DNA of 64,000 nt from Streptomyces griseus (GTDB lineage Bacteria; Bdellovibrionota; Bdellovibrionia; Bdellovibrionales; Bdellovibrionaceae), in NCBI GenBank assembly GCA_943330705.2, contig CALQIT020000002.1, positions 48,341 to 112,340 on the forward strand. Direction: 5' to 3'. Shown here piece by piece: positions 51,657 to 60,279 of this stretch. Position 1 is the stretch's first letter. Each line of letters starts with the position of its first letter. The notes beneath the pieces were generated by a model. It was given only the letters and a program-made list of their open reading frames with translations. It had not been told where the DNA came from and searched no databases. The position numbers and the translations under genes were made by a program.

Positions 51657-52067
51657 CTAACGACCGTCGGTTGCAGCATAACGAAGAGAAGCCAATTTCT
51701 TATTGATCAGTTGAATCGCCGCCGAATACATCAATTGATTTTCGGCCAAAGTCGACATTTCCCGCTCAAGATCCACGGTGTTGCCATCGTTATTGACTGC
51801 GCCTTCTGGATTTTCATAAATATCAGGACGAACATTTTTCATTGAGCCGCTACCAATTGCAAAATGTTCGCCATGGGAAGCTGTCAGATCGCGATTTCCA
51901 TCCAAGTCAACTGCTCGCGCCAGCGCTTCTTCGAAATCCAATTTTTTGGCATGATAACCAGGCGTCTCGTGATTGGCGATATTCGATGATATAATATTCT
52001 GCTTGATCAACCGCATGTTCAATGCGGCCCCAAGTGCGGAAGTTGTTTTGTCGAACAACTGACTCAT
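51657..52067 (-). CDS. flgB: Flagellar basal-body rod protein FlgB
   Basis: 136 residues. Proximal rod protein; rod signature LNMRLIKQNIISSNIANHETPGY, with DGNTVDLEREMSTLAENQLMYSAAIQLINKKLASLRYA at the end. GGGG lies five bases ahead of the ATG. The gene begins eight bases after the stop of the TPR gene, so it is co-transcribed with it. Confidence 0.96.
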   Translation of the reverse strand: MSQLFDKTTSALGAALNMRLIKQNIISSNIANHETPGYHAKKLDFEEALARAVDLDGNRDLTASHGEHFAIGSGSMKNVRPDIYENPEGAVNNDGNTVDLEREMSTLAENQLMYSAAIQLINKKLASLRYAATDGR

Positions 52068-52075
52068 CTAGACCC

Positions 52076-54043
52076 CTATTCCTTGCCTGCCATTGCAGGA
52101 ATTCTTTTTATATACTTCTTGTACTCGCCGCCAAATTGAGAACTTTGCAGCTGCTCTTTTGCCAGTTTGTGCCAAAAAGTATTTTTTCTGTTTTTCAATG
52201 GCTCCCAGATCTCTGTTGCTTTTTGATTTTCGCCTTTTTTAAAGTGAATCTCACCAAGGCGATAGCGTATAGAATCCAATGGACGCACATCTTCGTACTT
52301 AGCAAGTAGCCGTTCGTAGGCGGCAGAAGCCTCTTTCATTTTTCCGTCTTCAAAGTATAGATTCCCTTCAAGCTCAAGCGCTTTCGAATGGGTAATGGCA
52401 GACACTTTGCCGGATTCTTGCATAAGTTTTTCGATTTTTTGCAGGGACTCGACTGCATCAGTTCGCTTTCCCATCTTTATTTCAAGCTGAGCCAGTGACA
52501 AATAGGGGTCGGCCACAAGCTCTGGTATTCCCTTCCATTCCTTTAGTAACTCTACTAAATATCGGGTCGCAGACTCAAAATCCCCTTTTTTCTCCAGAAG
52601 GCTTGCCGCCAGCTGGACACGATCAATTTGATGAATATCAGAAAGCTTTTCCGGATTCTTAATAGCCTTTAAGTAGTCAAAGGACTGAGAAAACTTGCCC
52701 AAGTTAAATGTCACTGCGGAAAGCCGCAAATTTAGCTCATCCAAGGCAGGAAGTTTTTCGATGACGCTTCTCTCTTTTTCCTCTTTAGTTCCCTTTAGGG
52801 CATAGATGCGGTTGATCGTGTCCCGATATAAAGTTTCTGACTCGTTAAGAACTCCGGCCAACTCAAAACTTCGAGCAACGTTGAATTTCGTATCAATGCG
52901 ATTTGTATTTTTAAGCCAGTTGTCGGCGTACCGATTGTGAACCTTGAGTGCGTCCATATAGTTGCCCTGACTAACAAGGTCGCGTAAATAGTCATTGATA
53001 TACTTTACAATTCGAGTGCTCACCATTTTTAGGTCTGAGCCAGTCGGGTGAGCTTGGTAATATTTGATCAAAAGTCCCGTGGCCTTATCATATTCTTTAC
53101 GTTTTTGAAATCCCTCTGCGATCATCAGTGTAGCGAACTGATCGATTTTTGCCAATTCGGAATTCTTTGCAAGCTCTTCAATATCTTTCACTGCCTTTTC
53201 GACCTCTTTGGGCTTCATCGCAGCCATTCGTCCACTCAGTAGTCTAAGTCTAGCCACCACCGAACTTGGCGTATCACCATATCTAAAGTAGGTTTCTAGA
53301 AAGGCCCCGTTAACTTTTTTCTTGTCGGCTCCTAGAATCTCCAGAAGCTCGCCAACTCTTGTCATTGCATAGCCAGCGTAGGCATCCGCTGGAAATTTTT
53401 TGAGATAATCATTAAAGTCATTCAAACTTTGTTTGAAATTTCCTAAATTGAAGTTAGCCGCGGCTTGATTGAAAAACGCATTTGGAAATTCAGAGGCGGT
53501 ATCAGGATACTTTTTTATGGCAGCCTGGTAGTCAACGATGGCCTTGGCGAAGTCTTGCTTTTTAAAATGAACGTCACCACGAAAGTAGGCCGCCATTTTT
53601 ACATATTTTGAATCGCTATGTTCTTTTTCTATTTCATTGTATTGCTCAATAGCCTCGTCCCAACGGTTAATTTTCAAATAGGCGTCGGCAATTCCAAGCC
53701 GGGCAATGTCCCTGTTTGGCGAGCTGGGCCGAACCCGCAGATGCTTTTGAAATTGACGAAGAGTTCCGAAATAGTCACCGCGATCTAAGCTGGCAAAACC
53801 CATTAACATTTGAGTTCTTTCTGCCAAAATAGATTGGGGATATTTTTGCAGTGCCAAGCGATAGCGCAAAATTGCCAAATCGAAATCGTTTGCGTTTCTA
53901 GCCTCCAACCATTGATCAAAGTACGCGTCGGCCCACATGAAGCGAACAATCTCATCATATTGGGATTGTGGATATTTCTCCAGAAACCAATTTAAGGTTT
54001 TAAGAAAAACATTATATCTCTTTTTCTGAAATAAAGTTAACAA
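52076..54043 (-). CDS. TPR-repeat protein upstream of flgB (C-terminal part of a frameshifted gene)
   Basis: The 655 residues from TTG 54043 are mostly TPR-like helical hairpins (LAILRYRLALQKYPQS, AIVDYQAAIKKYPDTASEF, QSLNDFNDYLKKFPADAYAGY, AVESLQKIEKLM, and others), a scaffold for protein contacts. The TTG lacks a ribosome site. The same frame stays open upstream to 54259, and its extension reads like real protein: FQIKDYELKEESVIAA, then LEFPILHLELPYLES, then PADTDENKQARLL. It continues from the AMIN gene next door. The likely native product is one exported AMIN-TPR protein of about 940 residues. It heads the flgB operon. Confidence 0.8.
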   Translation of the reverse strand: MLTLFQKKRYNVFLKTLNWFLEKYPQSQYDEIVRFMWADAYFDQWLEARNANDFDLAILRYRLALQKYPQSILAERTQMLMGFASLDRGDYFGTLRQFQKHLRVRPSSPNRDIARLGIADAYLKINRWDEAIEQYNEIEKEHSDSKYVKMAAYFRGDVHFKKQDFAKAIVDYQAAIKKYPDTASEFPNAFFNQAAANFNLGNFKQSLNDFNDYLKKFPADAYAGYAMTRVGELLEILGADKKKVNGAFLETYFRYGDTPSSVVARLRLLSGRMAAMKPKEVEKAVKDIEELAKNSELAKIDQFATLMIAEGFQKRKEYDKATGLLIKYYQAHPTGSDLKMVSTRIVKYINDYLRDLVSQGNYMDALKVHNRYADNWLKNTNRIDTKFNVARSFELAGVLNESETLYRDTINRIYALKGTKEEKERSVIEKLPALDELNLRLSAVTFNLGKFSQSFDYLKAIKNPEKLSDIHQIDRVQLAASLLEKKGDFESATRYLVELLKEWKGIPELVADPYLSLAQLEIKMGKRTDAVESLQKIEKLMQESGKVSAITHSKALELEGNLYFEDGKMKEASAAYERLLAKYEDVRPLDSIRYRLGEIHFKKGENQKATEIWEPLKNRKNTFWHKLAKEQLQSSQFGGEYKKYIKRIPAMAGKE

Positions 54044-54180
54044 GAGGCGGGCTTGTTTGTTTTCGTCGGTATCAGCGGGGATAACCTCGTAGACAGGGCT
54101 GTTTGTTTTTATTGATTCTAAATAGGGAAGCTCGAGATGTAAAATCGGAAACTCAAGATAGGTGTTTTCCTTAGCTGCAA

Positions 54181-54882
54181 TTACAGATTCCTCTTTAAGT
54201 TCATAGTCTTTAATTTGAAACCTTTCGAATCCAGGATCTGCGCCATCAAAACACCAGCCCTATTCAGTGTCTCAGTTTTTGCGTCCGCCTTACTCTCCTC
54301 CGGTCTATTCACAAGGTTTGCGTTAGCGGGTTCATTTATATTCAATGCCAGCGTATCGTTCGCTGGCTTTCTTTCTTTTGACTGAAGTGTATTGTCCGCC
54401 GGTGCGGCGACCGCTTTAGCTGAAGCCGCCTCGCTATTCGCAATCGGCAATACCGTCTTTGGGCTGGACTTCGTGCTTGGTTTAGCTGCTGCTTTGTCTT
54501 GATTGATAAAGAAATCGACGATCAATCGTGAAGGTTGATCCGTTAAGTAATCAAAACTTTCAATGCTATCATTTGCCAATTGAAACCTAACAATCGACTG
54601 GCCGTCTGGACCCTTGCTGTCGACAGCCACGGCCGTGATCAACTTAGACTTAAAAGATGTTAGCTTTTGTAGGCCACTATCGCTCAGTTTGGGAACTCTT
54701 AGTTCGACAAAGAACTTCTTTTCCGTGTCCATCTTTTTTAGTTCGTAGTCCCATTTAGTCTTTCCACCGACTTCGAAATGAACGGTATCGCCTTGCTCAA
54801 TTATTTGGACCTCGACCCCTGCCCAGGTTGTCACTGGACTTAATAGAAGAATAGTCGTTAAGCAGCGAAGCAGCGACCTCAT
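54181..54882 (-). CDS. AMIN-like exported protein (N-terminal part of a frameshifted gene)
   Basis: 233 residues from ATG 54882, with GGAGAG upstream; MRSLLRCLTTILLLSPVTTWA is a signal peptide. Next comes a beta-rich AMIN-like domain (VEVQIIEQGDTVHFEVGG, KKFFVELRVPKL, RFQLANDSIESFDYLTDQPSRLIVDFF), which in other proteins binds peptidoglycan or secretin partners, then a Lys/Ala/Pro-rich linker. The frame stops soon after MAQILDSKGFK. One extra A in the AAA run at 54216-54214 would continue into the TPR frame as KGFKIKDYELKEE. So this is probably the front half of a split gene. Confidence 0.75.
   Translation of the reverse strand: MRSLLRCLTTILLLSPVTTWAGVEVQIIEQGDTVHFEVGGKTKWDYELKKMDTEKKFFVELRVPKLSDSGLQKLTSFKSKLITAVAVDSKGPDGQSIVRFQLANDSIESFDYLTDQPSRLIVDFFINQDKAAAKPSTKSSPKTVLPIANSEAASAKAVAAPADNTLQSKERKPANDTLALNINEPANANLVNRPEESKADAKTETLNRAGVLMAQILDSKGFKLKTMNLKRNL
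54212..54216 (-). other. Probable one-base frameshift site
   Basis: Short A run (AAATT on the coding strand) where adding one A joins the AMIN frame to the TPR frame without loss of sequence. It may be a true mutation, a sequencing or assembly error in a homopolymer, or less likely programmed slippage. Confidence 0.6.
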
Positions 54883-54929
54883 CAATTGTGCTCTCCAAAA
54901 ATTATGAAACCCATCAATCTCTAAAGAAA

Positions 54930-54944
54930 GCATGATTGGTGCCA
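54930..54944 (-). promoter_or_regulatory. Sigma-54 promoter candidate for the AMIN/TPR-flgBC operon
   Basis: On the minus strand TGGCAC, five bases (CAATC), ATGC. The invariant GG and GC doublets are ten bases apart, as sigma-54 requires; only the first T of TTGC is changed. It lies about 48 bases ahead of ATG 54882, giving a leader near 35 bases. Sigma-54 control of hook-basal-body genes is common in proteobacteria, and this window encodes a sigma-54 activator. The frame to 54945 proposed by a longer start would run through this site, which also argues for ATG 54882. Confidence 0.65.
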
Positions 54945-55187
54945 ATGCTGAAAATCGCTATATCGCAAGCCCCTGTCAATTCGACTCAAGGCAACCTCTG
55001 ATTTCTGTCATTTGCGACAAAGTGATGACTCGGACTTTCGTCGCAAATAATAGAAATTATTAGTCCTTCGGCAGAGCTAGAGGACTCGACGCCGTCTAGC
55101 TTTTTAATTTGATCGAACTGGACTCTACATTTTTCCTCACATTGGGTCGATAAATTTACGTCACTACAGCGTTGAGGAAACAACAAC

Positions 55188-55679
55188 ATGCGCATTGGCT
55201 TGAAATTCTTGATAATTTTTCTAACGCCCCTGTGCGGTTGCGTCTCGGTTAAAATTGCTGGCTCTAAGTTGGAAAAGGCTAAGGGCTACGAATATCAAGC
55301 TCCAGCTGGCCGCTTCGAAAAGTTAGACAGCAATTCCGCGGACATTGCTTGGATTAGCAAATCTACCGGAAACACCATTGCCATTTTGACAGACTGCGGG
55401 CCCCAGGCTGATCTCGCTCTGACGGCCGTTGAAGGCGAAACACTATCCGCTCTAAATAATGTGAACATACTGAACCGCCAAGAAAAATCCTACAACGGAA
55501 GGACCGCCTTCTTTACAGACTGCGAAGGCCTGATGGATGGAGTGCCTGTTCATCTATCACTTGTTTCGTTTCAAAAGAATGGCTGCAACTTTAGTCTTAG
55601 CCATTTTGGCCATAATTCTGCCAAGACCAAGGAACGCCCGATATTTCAATCTTTCGTGGAAGGGTTTAAGGCGCCATGA
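55188..55679 (+). CDS. Lipoprotein at the head of the mla operon
   Basis: 163 residues. Signal MRIGLKFLIIFLTPLCGC, with lipobox LCGC; GAGG lies ahead of the ATG. The mature part has six Cys-poor beta-rich segments with two Cys (TDCGPQ, TDCEGL) and a third (NGCNFS). The layout, a small exported lipoprotein whose stop overlaps mlaE in ATGA, suggests a partner of the lipid-transport complex, perhaps in place of a MlaC- or MlaA-like part. That role is inferred only from position. Confidence 0.75.
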   Translation: MRIGLKFLIIFLTPLCGCVSVKIAGSKLEKAKGYEYQAPAGRFEKLDSNSADIAWISKSTGNTIAILTDCGPQADLALTAVEGETLSALNNVNILNRQEKSYNGRTAFFTDCEGLMDGVPVHLSLVSFQKNGCNFSLSHFGHNSAKTKERPIFQSFVEGFKAP

Positions 55680-56431
55680 GTGAAATTATAGAATTCTTTG
55701 GCGGAATCGGAATTTTAACAAAAAATGTCTGGAAAGAATTATTCCAAAGACCAATGAACATAAATCTAATTATCGACCAGGTCTTTCAAATTGGTTATCG
55801 CTCGCTGCCAATTGTTATCGTCACCGCAGTCAGCACGGGAATGGTTATGACCCTGCAGTTTGGTCTAGGCCTTGAACGATTCGGTGGGACACTTTATGTT
55901 CCGCGAATCATTACGGTCTCCATTTTGCGGGAAATGGGTCCGGTCTTTTCAGCATTAATGATTGCAGCCCGAGTTGGTGCTGGGATTGCGTCAGAAATCG
56001 GCTCGATGGTCGTCACCCAACAAATTGATGCGATTCGTGCGCTGGGAACCTCGCCAATTAAGAAAATCGTAATTCCACGACTACTTGCCTGCATCATTAG
56101 CGTACCTCTTTTGATTGGCATTGCAAATCTTGTTGGTTTTTTGGGTGGACTTTACGTCGGGGTTTTCGAGCTTAAACTTGATCCTGAGTTTTATATTCTC
56201 AAAGCTATCAATAACCTGCAAGTGGGTGATTATTTCTCTGGGTTTGGAAAGTCGTTTTTCTTTGCAATATTTATTGCAGTTTCTTCTTGCTACTTTGGCA
56301 TGACAGTTAAAGATGGGACCAAAGGGGTTGGTCTGGCAACGACCAAAGCGGTGGTATTTTCTTCCATTTTAATTCTTGTCGGCGACTTCTTTCTTACTAA
56401 ACTTTTTTGGGTATTTGAAAAATGGGCCTAA
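55676..56431 (+). CDS. mlaE: Phospholipid transport ABC permease MlaE
   Basis: 251 residues, five or so helices. Family pattern: MTLQFGLGLERFGG, ILREMGPVFSALMIAARVGAGIASEIGSMVVTQQIDAIRALGTSP, and LGGLYVG further on. Inner-membrane core of the Mla retrograde or anterograde phospholipid transporter. Overlaps the lipoprotein stop by four bases and mlaF by ten. Confidence 0.95.
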   Translation: MSEIIEFFGGIGILTKNVWKELFQRPMNINLIIDQVFQIGYRSLPIVIVTAVSTGMVMTLQFGLGLERFGGTLYVPRIITVSILREMGPVFSALMIAARVGAGIASEIGSMVVTQQIDAIRALGTSPIKKIVIPRLLACIISVPLLIGIANLVGFLGGLYVGVFELKLDPEFYILKAINNLQVGDYFSGFGKSFFFAIFIAVSSCYFGMTVKDGTKGVGLATTKAVVFSSILILVGDFFLTKLFWVFEKWA

Positions 56432-57153
56432 TTGAGGTTTCCAATTTTTGTAAAAAGTTTGGCACGAAACAAGTGCATCGAGGCGTCAGTTTCTCTGTAA
56501 AAAAGGGGGAATGCCTTGGCTTGGTTGGCGGTTCAGGGACAGGAAAATCCGTATTGCTTCGCAGCCTCATTGGCCTAGAAAGGCCAGATTCAGGAAAAGT
56601 TATTTTTGACGGAAAAGATCTGAGCGAATTGAAGGAAAGGGATTTCCAAGAGGTGCGGAAGCGCATTGGTTACGCCTTCCAAGGGGGCGCACTTTTTGAC
56701 TCGATGACCGTCTTTGACAATCTGGCCTATCCGCTTCGTGAACACACTGGTTTTTCTGAGGCAAAGATTAAAGAAAAAATTGCCGCAACACTTTCGAGCT
56801 TTGGCCTTTCTGGCAATGAAAACGTATTCCCAGCCAGTCTTTCAGGGGGAATGCAAAAACGCGTTGGGCTTGCCCGTGCAATTATATTGGGGCCAGAGGT
56901 TATTCTTTATGACGAGCCCACAGCTGGGCTAGATCCATTTAATACTCGCAAGATTTCAGAAATGATACTTGCTTTGAAAAGTACTGGAGTAACTTCAATT
57001 TTAGTGACCCACGATATGCCTATTGCCTTTAATGTTTGCGATCGGATCGCGATGCTGGTCGGGGGAGTCATTAAAGCAATCGGCACAGTTAAAGAAATAG
57101 AGGCTCAGGAAGGCAATTACATTGCCAAATTTGCCTCAGGAGAAATGTTCTAA
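56422..57153 (+). CDS. mlaF: Phospholipid transport ATPase MlaF
   Basis: 243 residues. ABC ATPase that powers MlaE. Walker A GGSGTGKS, signature SGGMQKR (in the MlaF form), Walker B ILYDEPTAGLDP and the switch LVTHDM are present. It starts within the mlaE frame and its stop overlaps the mlaD start in TAATG, so the three are coupled. Confidence 0.95.
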   Translation: MGLIEVSNFCKKFGTKQVHRGVSFSVKKGECLGLVGGSGTGKSVLLRSLIGLERPDSGKVIFDGKDLSELKERDFQEVRKRIGYAFQGGALFDSMTVFDNLAYPLREHTGFSEAKIKEKIAATLSSFGLSGNENVFPASLSGGMQKRVGLARAIILGPEVILYDEPTAGLDPFNTRKISEMILALKSTGVTSILVTHDMPIAFNVCDRIAMLVGGVIKAIGTVKEIEAQEGNYIAKFASGEMF

Positions 57154-57965
57154 TGGAACCAGTTGGAAAGAATCAAATGAAGGTCGGCATTTTCGTTACC
57201 ATCGGGTTGGTCCTCATTCTGCTTTCAATTCTTCTTCTTGGTGGCGATCGACTTTTTCTTAGAAGTAAGGTTTACCTTTATGCTGAATTCGACCATGTTC
57301 AAGGCCTAGCCCCCGGCAGTGTGGTTTCGATTGCAGGGGTAACTGTAGGAAACATTCGCAGCATTTCTTTCGTTCCTGCGGCCAACAAGCTTAGAGTAAA
57401 AATGCGAATCGATGCCGATTTTCTAGATCGTGTTACCGCTGGCAGTACCGTCGAAATTCGCACACAAGGGGCCTTGGGTGACAAATTCATCTATATTCAA
57501 CCCGGGGATCCCCAAGGCAAAAGTCTTGACGCCGAATCCACCCTACCCATGCAGAAATCCACAGATCTAATGGGAGTTATTTCAGAACGCGGCAGTGAAG
57601 CCGACAAATTTTTTGAAATCATCACCGAGGTTCACACACTGATGAAGTCAATTAATCAAGACAATCGAGTTGGTCAAATTATTGCGAACTTTCACGAAGC
57701 TTCGAAAGGACTAAAGGCCACAAGCGGAGATGCTGAAAAAATGATGGCAGAATTGCGAACCCAGAGCCATCCGAAGTTTCGCGATGCACTTGACAGAATC
57801 GATAGAATTTTAGCCAAAGTAGACCGAGGGGAAGGAACACTTGGTGCCCTCATCAATGACTCAAGCCTTCATGAATCATTAAAGGGGATCCTTGGAACTT
57901 CCGAACGCAAGAAAACTATCAAATCACTTATTCGCGGTTCAATTGAAAAAAGCGAAGAAAAATAG
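57153..57965 (+). CDS. mlaD: Phospholipid-binding MCE protein MlaD
   Basis: 270 residues. One N-terminal helix (VGIFVTIGLVLILLSILLL) anchors it in the inner membrane. The MCE domain follows: YAEFDHVQGLAPGSVVSIAGVTVGNI, then VEIRTQGALGDKFIYI, ending near residue 125. A further ~140 residues, mostly helical, include AKVDRGEGTLGALIND, a motif common in longer MlaD proteins. It forms a hexameric ring that passes lipids. It ends the lipoprotein-mlaEFD operon. Confidence 0.94.
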   Translation: MEPVGKNQMKVGIFVTIGLVLILLSILLLGGDRLFLRSKVYLYAEFDHVQGLAPGSVVSIAGVTVGNIRSISFVPAANKLRVKMRIDADFLDRVTAGSTVEIRTQGALGDKFIYIQPGDPQGKSLDAESTLPMQKSTDLMGVISERGSEADKFFEIITEVHTLMKSINQDNRVGQIIANFHEASKGLKATSGDAEKMMAELRTQSHPKFRDALDRIDRILAKVDRGEGTLGALINDSSLHESLKGILGTSERKKTIKSLIRGSIEKSEEK

Positions 57966-58013
57966 TCGTAAAATGTTAGCGCATTTGTCAAACATCTGCT
58001 ACTCTAAACATAT

Positions 58014-60059
58014 ATGGCACTTAAGTTCGCACTGGTCCTAGAGGACGACTTAAAATTCCAGGCTGAAATAACTGAATCCCTAAAGACTCTGAATAAGGAT
58101 CTCGTGGTAAGAGTTTTTTCGGGACTTGTGGAGTTCGCAGCATGGATAAAAATTTTAATGGAAAAAGGGCCAGTGGCCTTGGATGAAGCTGGCATTGCAA
58201 TTCATCCAGATGATCAAAAGATTGTTGTTGGCGCTGGCGAAGTTCACCTCCAGATTTTAATTTTGAAGCAGGAGCTTTTGGGTGGCCGAAATCTAGGACT
58301 TATTAAAAAAACATTGAGCCTTTTTTTACAAAAGCAACTTTGCCCTGCAGAGCACAAAACTGCCATTGTTTTCACTGCCTTCGAAGGCCCCGAGTTTAAA
58401 ATTCGCGAGGTCGAAGACCGAGCTATTACTAACGTCATTTATAAACCCTTCGACAAACCTATTCTGAAACAACACCTTCAGTTGGCCTTAGTAGGGCACC
58501 AGGCCTCCAAAGAGTCCTCAGTCTTCACGCACAAGAGCGCGGCAATCGTGGAAATGCTCAAAGAAGTACAGCTCGAGTCCGTTTCAGAATTTGGATTCGC
58601 TACCCGCAGTAATCGCGAAATTGAAGTTGGCCGGGTTGGCAAATATTACAGCGAGCATTTTCTCTCTGCCAGCAAAAGAAGTGCGATCGCAACCGCAGTC
58701 CATTGCCAGCCTCACGGTACAGTTGAAAATGAATTCTCGGTCGCATTTCAGTATTTCGGGCTAAAGTCCCCCCAGATCAGCCATCTCCGCAAGTATCTGC
58801 AAAGCCATCAGCCGTCTGCCGAAGCGGTTGACAAAAAAGTGGTTCACAAATCCCCACCACAGAAGAATCCTGTGCCAGACAAAATCCTTAATTATATTTA
58901 CATTGAAAGCCCCAGTAAGTTTGAAGCTAAATTGGATGAATCTGCCGCCAGATTTTTTAGCAATGTCAAAATGGTCAAATATCAGAACTGGGCCGATTTC
59001 TATATTGATCTTGACCCAAAAGCAGCACTCTTAGGCTCTGAATCCGGACCCAGCAAAAAGAAGATCGATTGTTATCTTCCATTTGAGGGCGATGCCGTTC
59101 TTCTTTACGATATTCAAAGCAGAAAAATTTTCGAAATGCCTGCTGAACTCAAACCTGACGTCTTATTTTTAGAATTTACCCTACCAGAGGTCATGAGCAC
59201 CGCCAATTTTTTTAGTAAACAATCGCCGCAAAGCGAACAGGCTCAAATATTGGAATTTTTGGCTCACGATCTGAACACTGACGTTGCACCAATAATTTTG
59301 AAATTGAAAACCAAGTCCGGCCAATCGACATTTGTATCGATTACCCGATTGCCATCGCTTGAACCGCAAAAGACCAATCTTCGGACTTTGCGATTGCGCG
59401 AACTGAATATTGATGAACAGGTTTCGGAAATCCAAAAACGAAGCGGGATGCCAGCGACCATAGATGGGGTTTTTATCGACATACTTAATGCTGGGGCCGT
59501 ACCATTCGATCGTGCCATTGCCTTGCTGGAGCAAATCAGAAGTCACAATCGAAATTCTTCTGGTACAACCAAACCACAGTTTTATCTATTAACTAACAAC
59601 CTACATTCAGACGCCGAAGAAAGAACCTTAGCAACTGGATTTGCTGATCTTTTCTATTACCCGGTTGATCGCTCGTATGTCTTAAAGAAAATGCATTTGC
59701 AAAACCCTGAGCTTGTTTTTAGAGATGCTGTCGACAGCCCAATGACGTGCACGACAAGTGAACTCATGAAAACAGCAATACCCATTGAACTTGCTGAAAT
59801 TTCAGAGGCTTCAGTAGTCTTTAAATACCATAGGGCCATTTCAATTGGCTCTTTTCGCGAATTAGCATTGTGGCTGCCCCATGAAAAGGGTATGCCAGAA
59901 TTTCTTGCTTGCTGCAATTTTACTGAAGAAGTCCAAGGGGAAAAGGGTAGCTTTGCAAACCACTTTACGTTTTTTGGACTCAACGATAGGTTCCTCAAAC
60001 ACATTCGAACTTGGATCAAGCAAAAGTACATCCACAGCAAAGAAACTGCCTCCACCTGA
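58014..60059 (+). CDS. Double REC-PilZ-like protein with degenerate receivers
   Basis: 681 residues with an apparent internal duplication. First half: a receiver-like region (residues 1-160), with LEDD at its start and the Lys-Pro pair YKPFDKP near 143, but Lys where the phosphoacceptor Asp is expected (ILILKQ); then a PilZ-like beta region (about 185-262, SEFGFATRSNREIEVG to FSVAFQYFGLK). After a Lys/Pro linker the order repeats. A second receiver-like region (291-570) keeps FIDIL with Asp near 489 but has Tyr for the switch Lys. A second PilZ-like region (586-675) closes it. The assignments are by eye. Probable regulator; neither half keeps a clear cyclic-di-GMP RxxxR motif. Downstream of mlaD but 48 bases apart. 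Confidence 0.6.
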   Translation: MALKFALVLEDDLKFQAEITESLKTLNKDLVVRVFSGLVEFAAWIKILMEKGPVALDEAGIAIHPDDQKIVVGAGEVHLQILILKQELLGGRNLGLIKKTLSLFLQKQLCPAEHKTAIVFTAFEGPEFKIREVEDRAITNVIYKPFDKPILKQHLQLALVGHQASKESSVFTHKSAAIVEMLKEVQLESVSEFGFATRSNREIEVGRVGKYYSEHFLSASKRSAIATAVHCQPHGTVENEFSVAFQYFGLKSPQISHLRKYLQSHQPSAEAVDKKVVHKSPPQKNPVPDKILNYIYIESPSKFEAKLDESAARFFSNVKMVKYQNWADFYIDLDPKAALLGSESGPSKKKIDCYLPFEGDAVLLYDIQSRKIFEMPAELKPDVLFLEFTLPEVMSTANFFSKQSPQSEQAQILEFLAHDLNTDVAPIILKLKTKSGQSTFVSITRLPSLEPQKTNLRTLRLRELNIDEQVSEIQKRSGMPATIDGVFIDILNAGAVPFDRAIALLEQIRSHNRNSSGTTKPQFYLLTNNLHSDAEERTLATGFADLFYYPVDRSYVLKKMHLQNPELVFRDAVDSPMTCTTSELMKTAIPIELAEISEASVVFKYHRAISIGSFRELALWLPHEKGMPEFLACCNFTEEVQGEKGSFANHFTFFGLNDRFLKHIRTWIKQKYIHSKETAST

Positions 60060-60279
60060 ATTGAGTGCCGCCGTCGTTGGAAGCGGGGCAAGCCTTCAAG
60101 GTTCCTCTCGCGGAAGGGAAGTCCGCCCCCGCCACGATGGCGGTACCCAAGGGCGGTGAGGCACGGAAGCCGCTTCCTTTTGTCGAGGGGATCTTCCCAG
60201 GCTTGCCCTTGCTGATTGCAATTCGCAGGCTTGCCCTTGCTGCTGGGATCTTCGCAGGTCGAAAATTGAGAATCGGGAA
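60060..60279. other. GC-rich gap with nested hairpins and direct repeats
   Basis: A nested structure lies at 60113-60181: outer CCGCCC / GGGCGG (60123-60128 and 60151-60156) around CCGCC / GGCGG (60129-60143), with a GGAAG / CTTCC closing pair and a T-run at 60178. It may terminate the upstream gene. Next, the 17-bp direct repeat CAGGCTTGCCCTTGCTG occurs at 60198-60214 and 60226-60242, flanked by related GGATCTTC segments. No reading frame is convincing. Confidence 0.5.
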
